Positions 20,711 to 31,616 of a stretch of DNA of 64,000 nucleotides are shown here, piece by piece. Every line of letters starts with the position of its first letter. The stretch's first letter is position 1. Source of the stretch: Adiantum capillus-veneris (Eukaryota; Streptophyta; Polypodiopsida; Polypodiales; Pteridaceae); NCBI GenBank assembly GCA_014529385.2, contig CM043960.1, positions 125,772,043 to 125,836,042 on the forward strand, read 5' to 3'. The notes below the pieces were generated by a model. It worked only from the letters and a program-made list of their open reading frames with translations, was not told the origin of the DNA and did no database searches. Position numbers and translations under genes: made by a program.

Positions 20711-23700
20711 ATTTCATGCCATCCTTGACATGAGTCAGAAGCGCGGTTGATGGCGGAGGTAAGGTAGTCTTTCAAGGTATCGCCTTGATTTTCTTTTAAC
20801 CCATCCTGATATTCCCTTGTTAAATCTTTGTTTTTAGGAGCAAATGGCCTCATAGTGTGCAAAAAGCTTCTCCACATGGTAGCTTACAAAACGTGCTCTG
20901 ATGCCGTTGACCTCAAACCCAAATAGTGTAGTGTTCAGTGTGAAAACCCCTATGCAGAAAAATTCTTCAAAAGTGCTCATGAAGTATGATGACATGAACA
21001 TCAAACGGGCAAAGAGGCAATGCAAAAGGAGCTTATCTGGCTGTTGGCTGAGATCATAAACCAACCCTTTATTTCCTTTGGAGAAGGACATCCAAGGTGT
21101 TTTCGATATCCACGGTTTGTGATACATAGTTATGCAGGCGGTCATCATTGTATAGCTCTTTCTTAGCATTTGATAGATCAGATTTGGAATTCCTTCATAC
21201 ATTTTGACGGTTGCCTACAGAGTGCTAAGCATATACTTTTCATCCAATCTCAGCTTGACTTTTGATCCTGGAAAGACTGGGTAATTTAGCCAATTGCGAT
21301 GCTGCTTTTGTATGTCTGTGTTGCATCCATGTACTCACTCTAGGCACTTTGAAGAAGGTGACATCCTTTTCTATTGCCATTCGTGTTCTCACCTTGTGAA
21401 TTTGATACTTTGGATGCTTCTCTAGCCATGCCAACCTTGTCTTTCCTATGGTTGAACTTCTAGCATCTTCTGCTCTATGGAAACCTTCCTTCGGAAACAT
21501 TCGTACTTGATTAATGAGAATGGGAGAGCAAGTATACCGGTCTTCATTAATAGTAGTGGGTCGGAGGAGCTACAGATTGACTGAGTGGTGGAGACGGATC
21601 TCCCATTCTATGGCCCTTTTCAAGTGCTCTTCTTTTGTGCCTACTATTATCTCCTTCATCTTAGATTTAGCCTCCTCAATCACTCTATATGCCCTTTCTG
21701 CCACTGTTTTGGGCACATTTCTTTCCTCTACTCTTTCCACAACATCTTCTGTTGCGTGTTGCTTTCCTTTATCTCTATCTTTACTTGTTGTGGGGTGAGT
21801 GTCTTGAGAGGATGGTCCTTGATATTGATTCTGTGGTGGTCCCTATTGGGCACCTCCCTCTTTCTGCATGCCATCCTACAAACCTTGATCACCATCTCCG
21901 TGTTCTCCTGTATTAGAGAAATCTTGCGGCCACTTGTGCCTTCAAATCCTCATTTTCCTTTCTGAGGGCATCATTCTCAGTTTGAAGTGCTTCTTCCCTA
22001 GCCAAGGCAGTGGTTGTGGCATCTTGCCTCATCCTCTCTTGCACCATAACTAGCTGCTCTAGCATAGAAATTCTAGAACTTGCATTTGATGGTGTTGTGC
22101 TTGTCTTTGTCAATCTCGTCAGTTGCAGATTTGCCTCAATTTTTTTGACGATGCAGCATTGGGACATAAGCTCCTCTTTTGCATTGGCTAGCTGTATCTC
22201 CGTCGTTGCTAGCTGGTTTTCGAGTGTATCTGCTTGGTTGTAAACTTTTATAAAAATTGATTGCAGATCACTAATTACTTCTTTGTGGATGGAAACAACT
22301 CTATTGGCGGCAGCTATTTCTTCCTTAGCTTCAACTAACTTTTGTTTTTGTGGCAGCACTTGGTTTGTCAATTCTTGTACTTCTTGTCGGGCTATCTAAG
22401 CCTCTATTACTAGCTCCTCTTGTTTGTCTTTGAGAGTATGGAGTTCAGTATATACTTATGTGACTCACTTTGCAGGGTTAGAATATCATTTTGTTCTTGA
22501 GCATGCTCTTGCGTCGCCACATTGTACATATCTCTAGCCACCCTCTATAAGGCTTGGGAGTAGGGATCGACCATGCTCCATTGACGTGCTAAGGTGATGG
22601 GTATTGGCACTGGTTGCCATATCTCTTCTGTTATTGCAGGTGGATTTTGTGGTTTAGAGTAGCTGTCTTGATCTTTGGTTTTGCCTGTGTGTCTTGCCCT
22701 TGGGAGGTCTTGGGTTGAGAGGTGTCCCCTTGTGTTGTCTCATTTTTGTAATGTTCATAGAAACGCTGCTCTGACTGAGATTGGAAACTCTCTATTGAGC
22801 TGTCAGAGTTGACTCTTTCCTTCACCCTCTTTGAATCCTCTGCAGCCTTTTGAGATGCTTCCTCTGCAAGCTTTGCTCGCTCCATTTGTGCCCACATTTC
22901 TTCGAAGTGCTCTGTAGTGGCAGGGGTGGCTGATGCGTTTTGGTCCTAGCTCAGCGTGGCACCCACTTTTTTTGCAAATTCACCTTCATGGACTCTTTTC
23001 TTTTTTAATTCTTTGCCTAACCTCTCCTCTGAGGCTTGCTTCTAAGCTTTCTCCTCTTTGCATTGTTTTGGCATCAGCCTAGACTTCTTACCCGTCCTGT
23101 ATTCTTGCTCATCTTCAAAGGAGTCTGATTCTTGTACTTTCCTTTTGGAGCGTGTTCTAGCAGTGGTCCGAGTTGATCCGGATTTAGTCAACTCCTCCTC
23201 ACTCTCTTCCTCTTGAAGTTGAATCTAGTCATTTTGTGTTGGAGCTTCTGGAAGGTCTTGAGTGGCTTCGATAGCCTGATATGCTACTCTTCTCAAAACC
23301 TTTGGAGTTGATAGTGAGCTTGGAATGTTTCTTTTTCTTTGTAACCAACTTGAGCAAGTACTAGGCATGGTTGATGGTCCCCGGCATGTTTTGCTCGTAA
23401 GCCCAAGTAGTTGTTGCCACTGTATGGTTGGGTATTGTATACTTTCCTGGCCATTTGTCATCAATGTGAAAGAATTGCATGAACTTGCGGGTGGGTAGCT
23501 CCACTTCCTAGCATGTCATATCTGCAAAGGTGGTTGCAACTCACTTTTTCAAGAACACTTCCACCCCCATCTTCTTCTTTCCCTTCATAATTTCTCCTCT
23601 ATCTGACAGACCTAGGGCTTCAACAATAAGCTCAAAAGTGATCTTGACCTGGACTTTATCATCGTCAAGGGTGGAGATTTCAGCTATTCCCTCCTTTGTT

Positions 23701-24060
23701 ATGTTGGTGTATAGCTCATGGTCTCTCTAGATGACTCCACATGGGGCAATTGAAAATAGTTGAGCAAGTCTATCTTTTCCAAGGCTTCTTTAATTGGCAG
23801 CTTCCTCACCAAATTATAGGCTTCTCGAGGGATCATGGGGATGGTAATTATGGTATTCTTTGTATCCCTATACACTGCTTCATAAATTGCTATCACTTCA
23901 AGCTCGAGTCTTTCTTTCTCTATGTAAGTGGATGCCTCCTTGAGAGACTCGCAAAGCAGAGTGAACAGTGGAACCTACTTGAGCTTCTTCTTGCGATTCC
24001 ATTTCTTCTTGTTGCCTTTAGCTTCAGACTTCATAGCTCATGTGGACAATTGTTGTAGAT
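20711..24060 (-). pseudogene. Decayed coiled-coil, gag-like coding region of family H
   Basis: A minus-strand protein can be followed through many frame breaks: 23699-23896 (YDTKNTI-type, NLVRKLPIKEALEKIDLLNY), 23225-23464, 22631-22897 (AEEASQKAAEDSKRVKERVN), 21913-22371, 21240-21500 and 20834-21202. The segment 21913-22371 is a clear heptad-rich coiled coil (LRKENEDLKAQVAARFL at its end), and 22631-22897 is Gln/Ser-rich. No zinc knuckle, protease or RT motif was seen. Position inside an LTR element suggests a structural or gag-like role, but the family is not recognised. A captured host gene is the main alternative. Confidence 0.5.
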
Positions 24061-25142
24061 CAGAGATCAACTAGAGTCTGAAGTGATGCCTTCTCATTTT
24101 CCATGTATCTGGCAAGTTGATCAATGTGCCACTTTGTTCAAATCTCATTTATAAATGATGCAAAATCTCAAAAGTTAAAAAAAATCATTTTTCATGCAAA
24201 CAAAGAAAAAATCACGTTTTTTTCTCAGGCCTATACACAAGTGATTTTTATGAAGTGCCAACTGCATGGACTTGATGTCCACTACCCCTATAGACTCCAG
24301 TTTTGATTTGATTTAACTTGGATAAGAAGTTTGGTTGTAGTCGAGGTTTCATTCATTGCTCTAAGTGTTTGGCACCATGGTTGATGTAGATGTGAGTTTT
24401 TTCCACTTTTTGGCTCCATAAAAATGTTCCATATCGTGTCCCATGGTTGACTTCTCTTTGAGCTTGCTAATTAAAATCTAGTGGTGGAGAAAATTGAGAT
24501 TTTCTCCACCTTTTTCACATCTGGCCTCTGTGAGCCACCAAACTTGGTTGCTGCACTTGTCACACTCATTAGAGATTATTCCCCTTCTTGCGTATGGGTT
24601 AGATCAGCTTCAGCCACTTGGCTAAGCTTGAAGTTTTCTTAGAGGGCCGTGCACTTTTTCAATAGGTGTGAAGCCTTTGGGGAAGGTCTTGATTAGCTAG
24701 GGCTTTACCTGTACAACTTCAAATTCCACAATTGACTGCAAGTTGACTCTGCTAGGGAGAAACTTGCAGTTTTTTCCCTGTTTCTCACATTTGCCTCCTA
24801 AATAAGGTGAAACTCATGCCAAACCGTACATTGAGTTTTATGAGCTAGCTGATGGCTTTTCACTATGTTTTGAATCATCTTCATTGGCTTGGGCCCGATT
24901 TTAGGGCTTGTGTCTGAGAGACTTCTACCTCACACCCTACATGTCTTGCTTCAAAAGGTGGAACCAAATTTTGTTGAGAAATTTTGATCCTATCACTCTC
25001 TGGAAGCAATTCGTGATTTTCTCCTGCTTATGGTCTCCTGAGGTAATTTTTCCTTCCAGGTGTTTCCAAGACTTACTACCAACTCCAAACAAGTTATACT
25101 TGCAAGAAATTTAAAGTCTTGACCCTTTTGATGGTCTCAAGA

Positions 25143-26289
25143 GTCCTTTGACCTCCTTTTGCACCGCTTTTTGAGTGGAATTTGTCTTATTCCCATGCAC
25201 AAGATGGCTATTCTAGATTTGGATATGTAAGTGTGCTACTTACCGTGGGGACTACCTCTGGTGCAAATATGGGCTCCTGAAACTTAGTGTGGCTAGTGTC
25301 AGGGGAGAAAATTGTGATTTTTTCTGCAAGTTTTCAATTTTAGCCTTATGAGTGTCATGCACACCTTGAGAAGTTGGTATCAAAATTATCCAAAAATTCT
25401 CTTTCTAGTAGAAGTGGAGGAGAAAATTGTGATTTTCTCCTTGACTCTAGCTTCTGGTCACTTTTGAAATTTTGGTCAACTCCCAAGTGTTCTACCCTTC
25501 TTCAAGAGTGTACTTATGCCAATTTTGAACACTTGGTCAACTCCCAAGTGTTCTACCCTTCTTCGAGAGTGTACTTATGCCAATTTCTCCCTCAATTGGG
25601 CAAATGATCTCAAGCTCTATTCCAACACTTTTTTGGCAGAAAAGATCAAATTTTGGCCCCAAACTCACTATTTGATGTTCAGTTTGTACCAAAATTCACA
25701 CAAGAGGTTAAACACATTAGTCAAAGACGCTGATGAAGTATCATGCACATTCTTGTCCTCTAGTCTCACCTGCAAGAGAAAATCGCAATTTTCTCTCATA
25801 GATACTGGTTAAGAGTTTTTTTAAGAATTTTGGTGATGGATGAGCAATCACATACTATTATTCATGCACCTCATGCCCCGAATCATTCACTTCCTTGGAT
25901 GCACTATCATTCTTCAAGCTTTCCCTACCTTTGGCAACAAGATTCCCTTCAGTGATATGCAGATCCAATGAGATGTTGACAGTACTTGTCAGCCTTGCTT
26001 ACATATTGCACTCCTAAATCAAAAGAAATCAATCAAAAATAGATTCAAAATGCTTTGCCTACAACTCCCTCACTAAACTCTGAATTTTTTCCATTTTCTT
26101 GCGTTTTTCTTGCCTAGTGCAAGCTTTACCACTCTACCAGTCGATGAAGTCTTGCACTAAGCTCCGACCGTATCTAAAACATTGATCCTAACTTGTCTAA
26201 CCCTTTTGCAGCAAGAAACTCACCACAATCACACACGAAACACAGACCACATAAAACTTGGTCTCCTTTTCTAACCTATTTGACCTAAG
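25143..26289. repeat. Left arm of a 1.15-kb inverted repeat
   Basis: This segment matches 29222-30364 in reverse complement almost throughout. It is the non-coding leader of family H. The inner end is at CCTAAG (26289), the outer end at GTCCTTTGACC (25143). It includes several GAGAAAAT...ATTTTCTC hairpins. Confidence 0.9.
25472..25593. repeat. 61-bp tandem duplication inside the family H leader
   Basis: TTGGTCAACTCCCAAGTG...TTCTACCCTTCTTC repeats with a 61-bp period. The same doublet exists inverted at about 29927-30035, so it predates the separation of the two elements. Confidence 0.88.
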
Positions 26290-26587
26290 TGTTGGGGTAT
26301 AAAGCCCAATGTGGTCGCCCAGGTAAGTGGGTGGGCCGCCAGGTATGTACACATATTCTTTTGTAAAAACCTAATAAGAAATCACTATGCTCTACACATT
26401 ACAGTAGAGCGAGTTCACCATATCATCGTGCTCTTCTTCTCGCACTCTCTCTCGCGTTGCACTTCCGCTCGTACTCCTTCAACTGGTATCAGAGCTCAGA
26501 TTGAGGCTCGGGGCAGCACTGCAGGAGGCTAGAGTCACCAACTCAGATTGGAGTGAAATTCGACAGGCGAAGACACGGCCCCAAATC
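26290..26587 (+). mobile_element. Copia family D: 5' LTR, PBS and leader fragment
   Basis: The 192-bp LTR (26290-26481) starts TGTTGGGGTATAAAG and is followed by TGGTATCAGAGC (26484-26495), complementary to initiator tRNA-Met. The sequence then follows the leader of copia D to about 26587, where similarity stops. It is a truncated relative of the complete element at 44564-50118, in opposite orientation, sitting at the inner edge of the inverted-repeat arm. Confidence 0.9.
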
Positions 26588-26809
26588 ATGTGTGCCAGTT
26601 ATGTACTAGACAGGTACCACCTGCTTTCCCAGGACCTTGGTACCTTCTTCAGCCCCTTTCCATGCACTTGCTACCTCATATATACCTGCTTGTGCCTTTT
26701 GCTATGGGCGACACACTTTAGTTGTACCAACGCTCGTGTGTTGTACATGTGAGAGTTACTGGTCTAAAATATTGAGATAAAGCCGAGATAAACCAACACA
26801 CAAAAAAGG

Positions 26810-28175
26810 CATGGAGAGTCTGAGAAATTGAAGGAACGTGCTCTCATTTTTCACTTTCCCACTATTGAGGAAAAAAAAAAAGTTTTTGAAGGAAAGCCCA
26901 CATTAAAGATGACCGGCATATTCCTTGGCAATGACCTCACTCTATCAAAGCTTGCCCACATAAAGGAAGTTGTGTCAGAGACTAGGGTAGCAAGGGAAAA
27001 AGGAAAGATAGCCTTCTATAGAGAAGGGAAGGTGGTCATTATGGAGAGGTGCTCCACAATGACAGTTGCAGACATATGTAACCAAACATAAAATAGTAGT
27101 GTCGAAATACAATGGTCCACATGACGGTTGTTGACCTTTGGAACCAAACATAAAATAGTAGTGCGGAACTGTAGGGGTCTCTCAAGGTTGATGTGGGTGC
27201 CTTTGAAGACAGCTTTAGAGATAGAGATGGTGCTTTGCTCCAAGTACATCAACCTATGCATTACCTAGAGGGGAGTCTCCTTTCTTGGTGCTTGATGATG
27301 ACATATGGGAGTTCTCTAGGGATGGGGACCATGCTCTTGGGGGACTTCAATGCCCAAATGGGCAACCATCAAACCTTCTTTTATGATACCTTGGAGGAGA
27401 TGTTGAGAGAGCTGGTGGACACCATAGACATGGGGTTGGACAGATGCTCACGGGATACAAAATGTACAGAGTATCAGAGATACTTGCTAGATATGGGCAT
27501 TGCACATGGGTTAGCAATACTTAATGGATTATATAGATTCCCAGCAGTCATCGCGTTTACTTTCTTTCCACATCGTCACAAGGCTAGCACAATGAATTAT
27601 ATTATGGCTACGCCGAGCTTTCTTTCCCATATTGAGGACTTCAAAATTGGACCCCGGCCCATTGCGGTAGTAGTGGACCATGCCCTTTTGACACTAGGCA
27701 TCTCCTTTGAGTTCACCACAGCAACTCGGAGGACACGAGCAAGAGGTCCTACAAGGTATACTTTCACTTTGGAGACGAACTCTGTTTACATGGATAGGAT
27801 TTATAAAAGCCCATGCATAGAGGATCTAGGGTGACCTTTGGAGGAGCTCACCCATATTCAGACAAAGACTCTACGGGATGCGGCTAGGGAGGCTTATCCA
27901 CATATACAACCCAAGCAGAGATGTCGTTCGCTGACTATGTCCCAGAAAAATTGTTATGATGAGAAGTGCAAAGGTTTGAGAACTCGACTATAGAGAGAGG
28001 TTTCTTTGGGAGTCATCACTCATAGACACTCGTGCATTGCCTTTCAACATTTAGTGCGTCAAAAGAAGAGGGACTTTCTAGCTAGCCTTGAGTAGGAGTT
28101 ATACGAACTATTTTGGAGTCAAGATTTGGCTCAGGCTTGGCGGCTTTTTCATGAATCCTCTCTCACTCTAGCGAT
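26810..28175 (+). mobile_element. LINE fragment: ORF1 C-terminus, APE-type endonuclease and linker
   Basis: Frame 26828-27091 (LTLSKLAHIKEVVSETRVAR, KGKIAFYREGKVVI) resembles the C-terminal RNA-binding part of LINE ORF1. Frame 27193-27834 is an endonuclease remnant that would nick target DNA: LLGDFNAQMG is the metal-binding core, STMNYIMATPSFLSHIEDFKI replaces the usual S-x-DY-V pattern, and VVDHALLTLGI replaces SDH. The region 27840-28175 (NCYDEKCKGLRTRL, AQAWRLFHE) is the post-endonuclease linker with stops. RT is missing. The altered Asp and Ser residues suggest an inactive enzyme. A 62-bp duplication lies at about 27050-27170. Confidence 0.75.
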
Positions 28176-28301
28176 TATGGGGGCGATATGTAGCATCCCT
28201 ATATACAGTGTCGGGGCAGCCACCTCTACTGGATCCACTAGAGCCTTACCCACATGCATGTGTCTTCTTTACATCGGAAGAAAATCCATTGACAAGATGA
28301 A

Positions 28302-30364
28302 TATTGGAAGATTCCAACAAAAGTTCTTTATTATATCTCCCATGGAATTGTAATTGTAATCCCAATTGGTAGCAATGTCTCTCCACTATTTGTATCTTTT
28401 ACTTGAATGTATTTTGAAGCCAAGAAGGTAATTAATGATGCTATTATGGAAATTCTAGCTTTTGTACCATGAAACACATGGAGTTAGGGTATAAAAGTCA
28501 TGTGTCTTTTCTTTTACTGTGTTTTTGAATTGCTTACACTGCACCGCACGGTTGTCGCATCAAAATTCCAAGGGCACCATTGTGTTTGTCTTGTCAAGAT
28601 CTACGTGCGGATATCTACATTCCAAGCGTCGCACAAGAACCAAGCATCTACGTCTATGACATTCCAGGTGATATTTCTCTCTACTCGAGTGTCATTTTGA
28701 GATTTAGTCGATTGTATGTGATTCATAGCACTTAGGAGAATCGATTAGGCACATTCAAGATCCGAAAAGCCAACCTGCATCAAGCTGTGAAAAGAAAATC
28801 ACATTTTTTTCCCGAAGTTGTATTGCAAGTCTGATGACCAAGATATGTTCTATATAGTCCCTGTATGTTGCATAGGAAGTTTGGAGTCAATTGGAGTTGA
28901 ATTGCTCAAGGATTTGCATGTGGATATGTGAGAGGTTCAAAAAAGAGGATCATAAATTTTGGTGAATTGAGTGCACATCAAGTGTCATAGTGGAGTGTGT
29001 TGTGTTTAGAGAAGAGCTTGACAACCTCTTGGTGTGTCTCCATGCCCTAATTGAGTCACTTGTTTCCTAGGATTGACATTTTGTCTTGGTTCCATCTCTT
29101 TCAGAGATTGTGATAGGTGTTGCCCTGTGTGGACCCCCAGACATTGGGGCCATTGTTAGGGAATGAGTACCTAGACTAGAGTGAACACAGCCGAGTTTGA
29201 CATTGTTTCCTTAAGTAAACTCTTAGGTCAAATAGGTTAGAAAAGGAGACCAAGGTTTATGTGGTCTGTGTTTCGTGTGTGATTGTGGTGAGTTTCTTGT
29301 TGCAAAAGGGTTAGACAAGTTAGGATCAGTGTTTTAGATATGGTCGGAGCTTAGTACAAGACTTCATCGACTGGTAGAGTGGTAAAGCTTGCACTAGGCA
29401 AGAAAAACGCAAGAAAATGGAAAAAATTCAGAGTTTAGTGAGGGAGTTGTAGGCAAAGCATTTTGAATCTATTTTTGATTGATTTCTTTTGATTTAGGAG
29501 TGCAATATGTAAGCAAGACAAGTACTGTCAACATCTCATTGGATCTGCATATCACTGAAGGGAATCTTGTTGCCAAAGGTAGGGAAAGCTTGAAGAATGA
29601 TAGTGCATCCAAGGAAGTGAATGATTCGGGGCATGGTTTGCATGAATAATAGTATGTGATTGCTCATCCATCACCAAAATTCTTTAAAAATCTCTTAACC
29701 AATATCTATGAGAGAAAATTGCGATTTTCTCTTGCAGGTGAGACTAGAGGACAAGAATGTGCATGATACTTCATCAGTGTCTTTGACTAATGTGTTTAAC
29801 CTCTTGTGTGAATTTTGGTACAAACTGAACATCAAATAGTGAGTTTGGGGCCAAAATTTGATCTTTTCTGCCAAAAAAGTGTTGGAATAGAGCTTGAGAT
29901 CATTTGCCCAATTGAGGGAAAAATTGGCATAAGTACACTCTCGAAGAAGGGTAGAACACTTGGGAGTTGACCAAGTGTTCAAAATTGGCATAAGTACACT
30001 CTTGAAGAAGGGTAGAACACTTGGGAGTTGACCAAAATTTCAAAAGTGACCAGAAACTAGAGTCAAGGAGAAAATCACAATTTTCTCCTCCACTTCTACT
30101 AGAAAGAGAATTTTTGGATAATTTTGATACCAACTTCTCAAGGTGTGCATGACACTCATAAGGCTAAAATTGAAAACTTGCAGAAAAAATCACAATTTTC
30201 TCCCCTGACCCTAGCCACACTAAGTTTCAGGAGCCCATATTTGCACCAGAGGTAGTCCCCACGGTAAGTAGCACACTTACATATCCAAATCTAGAATAGC
30301 CATCTTGTGCATGGGAATAAGCCAAATTCCACTCAAAAAGCGGTGCAAAAGGAGGTCAAAGGAC
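28302..30364 (+). mobile_element. LTR retrotransposon family H, 5' LTR and leader (plus strand)
   Basis: LTR 28302-28666 matches 20261-20697 in reverse. It is followed by non-coding leader sequence to 30364, whose part 29222-30364 matches 25143-26289. The gag-like region is absent: the leader ends at a junction with reversed copia E sequence. A primer binding site could not be identified with confidence after the LTR. No ORF inside is supported. Confidence 0.65.
29222..30364. repeat. Right arm of the 1.15-kb inverted repeat
   Basis: Reverse complement of 25143-26289. The spacer between the arms is about 2.9 kb and consists of the copia D fragment, the LINE fragment and the family H LTR. Similarity ends outward at GGTCAAAGGAC (30364). 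Confidence 0.9.
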
Positions 30365-30779
30365 AGGTTGGATGGGGACCGAATGAGACCGAATCAGAAA
30401 TTTGAGCAGACTGATCTCTTCGAGTCACCCCGAAATATTTGTCGACCTACGAACGCTCTCCAAAGCTCACTAAAATCGGAGAAAGTGAGCAGGCGTGTGC
30501 TAGAGTAGCTGGCGACTAAGCCCGGGAGGACGCAGCCTGCTCTGATACCAATTGTTGGAATTAGGGTTGCAGAGAAACGCACACAGCTTGGAGAAGACGA
30601 AGGAAGCTCAAGGCACACAATAGAGAGTATGTTACTTAGTGTGCAATGGAAAGATGGATAGCCCTAGAGTGATGGTCGTATATACAATGCTCGGGGGAAA
30701 AAACCTCCTAAAGAGGGAAAAAATGCCCCGACGGTCCTAGTGTGTTCACACACATCACTACCACATGTATATAATAACA
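30365..30779 (-). mobile_element. Copia family E: reversed 5' LTR, PBS and leader fragment
   Basis: The LTR copy 30553-30779 is the reverse complement of the copia E LTR. The PBS complement GCTCTGATACCA is at 30539-30550, and the leader continues to about 30380. It lies head-to-head with the complete copia E element that starts 250 bp to the right. Confidence 0.88.
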
Positions 30780-30830
30780 TCGGCTGCCGTCCAGCCATAA
30801 TATTCCGGTGAAAAGAAATATTCTGATCAG

Positions 30831-30979
30831 GAAAATTATGATTTTCGGTGAGTGATTGTTTTTTTCCGGTGAGTTATTTTTCTTCACGCACGATGGCTTC
30901 TCCTCATAATGGGGGCCTTACAAATGTGCGTTTTTAACACAAAAAATTACAAGGGATAAATCAAGCTCGATACTTAACA
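30831..30979 (-). repeat. Copia G LTR-like unit, copy 1
   Basis: A 149-bp unit that on the minus strand starts TGTTAAGTATCG and ends at an imperfect palindrome GAAAAT..GATTTTC. The same unit occurs at 36229-36374 and 38137-38284, all in one orientation. Confidence 0.75.
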
Positions 30980-31026
30980 GTGCAGATGATCGTTTGAAAA
31001 ATGAATGCCCTGAGCCTAAGAAGAAC

Positions 31027-31254
31027 TGTTACCATATACATGTGGTAGTGATGTGTGTAAACACACTAGGACCACCGGGGCTTTTTTTCCCTCTTTAGGA
31101 GGTTTTTTCCCCCGTGCATTGTATATACGCCCATCACTCTAGGGCTATCTATCTTTTCCATTGCACACTAAGTAACACACTCTCTATTGTGTGCCTTGAG
31201 CTTCCTTCGTCTTCTCCAAGCTGTGTGTGTTTCTCTGCAACCCTAATTCCAACA
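31027..31254 (+). repeat. 5' LTR of copia E
   Basis: 228-bp LTR starting TGTTACCATATACATG and ending AATTCCAACA. TTGTATATAC at about 31118 is a possible TATA box. Confidence 0.95.
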
Positions 31255-31256
31255 AT

Positions 31257-31268
31257 TGGTATCAGAGC
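31257..31268 (+). other. Primer binding site of copia E (initiator tRNA-Met)
   Basis: TGGTATCAGAGC lies two bases after the 5' LTR and is a perfect 12-base complement to the 3' end of initiator tRNA-Met. Confidence 0.92.
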
Positions 31269-31616
31269 AGGTCACGTCCTCCCGGGCTTAGTCGCCGGCT
31301 GCTCCAGCACACGCCTGCTCACGTTCTCCGATTTCAGTGAGCTTTGGCGAGCGTTCGCACGTCGACAAAATTTTTGGGAAAACTCGAAGAGCTTGCTCTG
31401 CTCAGAATTTTGATTTGGGCTCATTTCGGCCTCCGTTTCCACTACAGGCAGTACTACACAGGCTATTTCGTCATTTTGTGCAGAATTTCTGTCAGTGCCA
31501 TTTTTTGCATAACGGGTGCCTTATAGTCTTCTACGGTTTGTGCTATATAGCACAGGTTGTTCCCGCTCCGTTTCTCCTATTTTCGGGTAGTTTTCACATC
31601 AGGTGCAGCATTTACC

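Larger units (their letters stand above)
20261..26289 (-). mobile_element. LTR retrotransposon family H, 3' LTR plus internal region (no pol recognised)
   Basis: On the minus strand the order is a long non-coding leader (26289 to about 24100), a decayed coiled-coil protein frame (24060-20711), a purine tract, then an LTR starting TGTTGGAAGATTCC at 20697. The LTR is shared with 28302-28666 in opposite orientation, and the leader segment 25143-26289 is shared with 29222-30364. Together these define a family. No protease, RT or integrase motif was found, so this is a non-autonomous element or a heavily deleted one. The 5' LTR is lost: the leader ends where a copia LTR fragment begins at 26290. 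Confidence 0.65.

Noticed and set aside
24180..25800. CRISPR-like array from the repeated palindromes
   Set aside because: Spacing and repeat sequence are irregular and the context is a plant retroelement.
26484..26495. Initiator tRNA-Met-like stretch
   Set aside because: Part of a copia leader directly after its LTR; no tRNA gene surrounds it.
27193..27834. Intact nuclease gene
   Set aside because: It is a LINE endonuclease remnant with altered catalytic motifs and stops downstream, so not a host gene.
25143..30364. DNA transposon with 1.15-kb terminal inverted repeats
   Set aside because: The arms are leader segments of a family with LTRs and a polypurine tract. No transposase or flanking TSD was seen, and the spacer is a mix of other elements.
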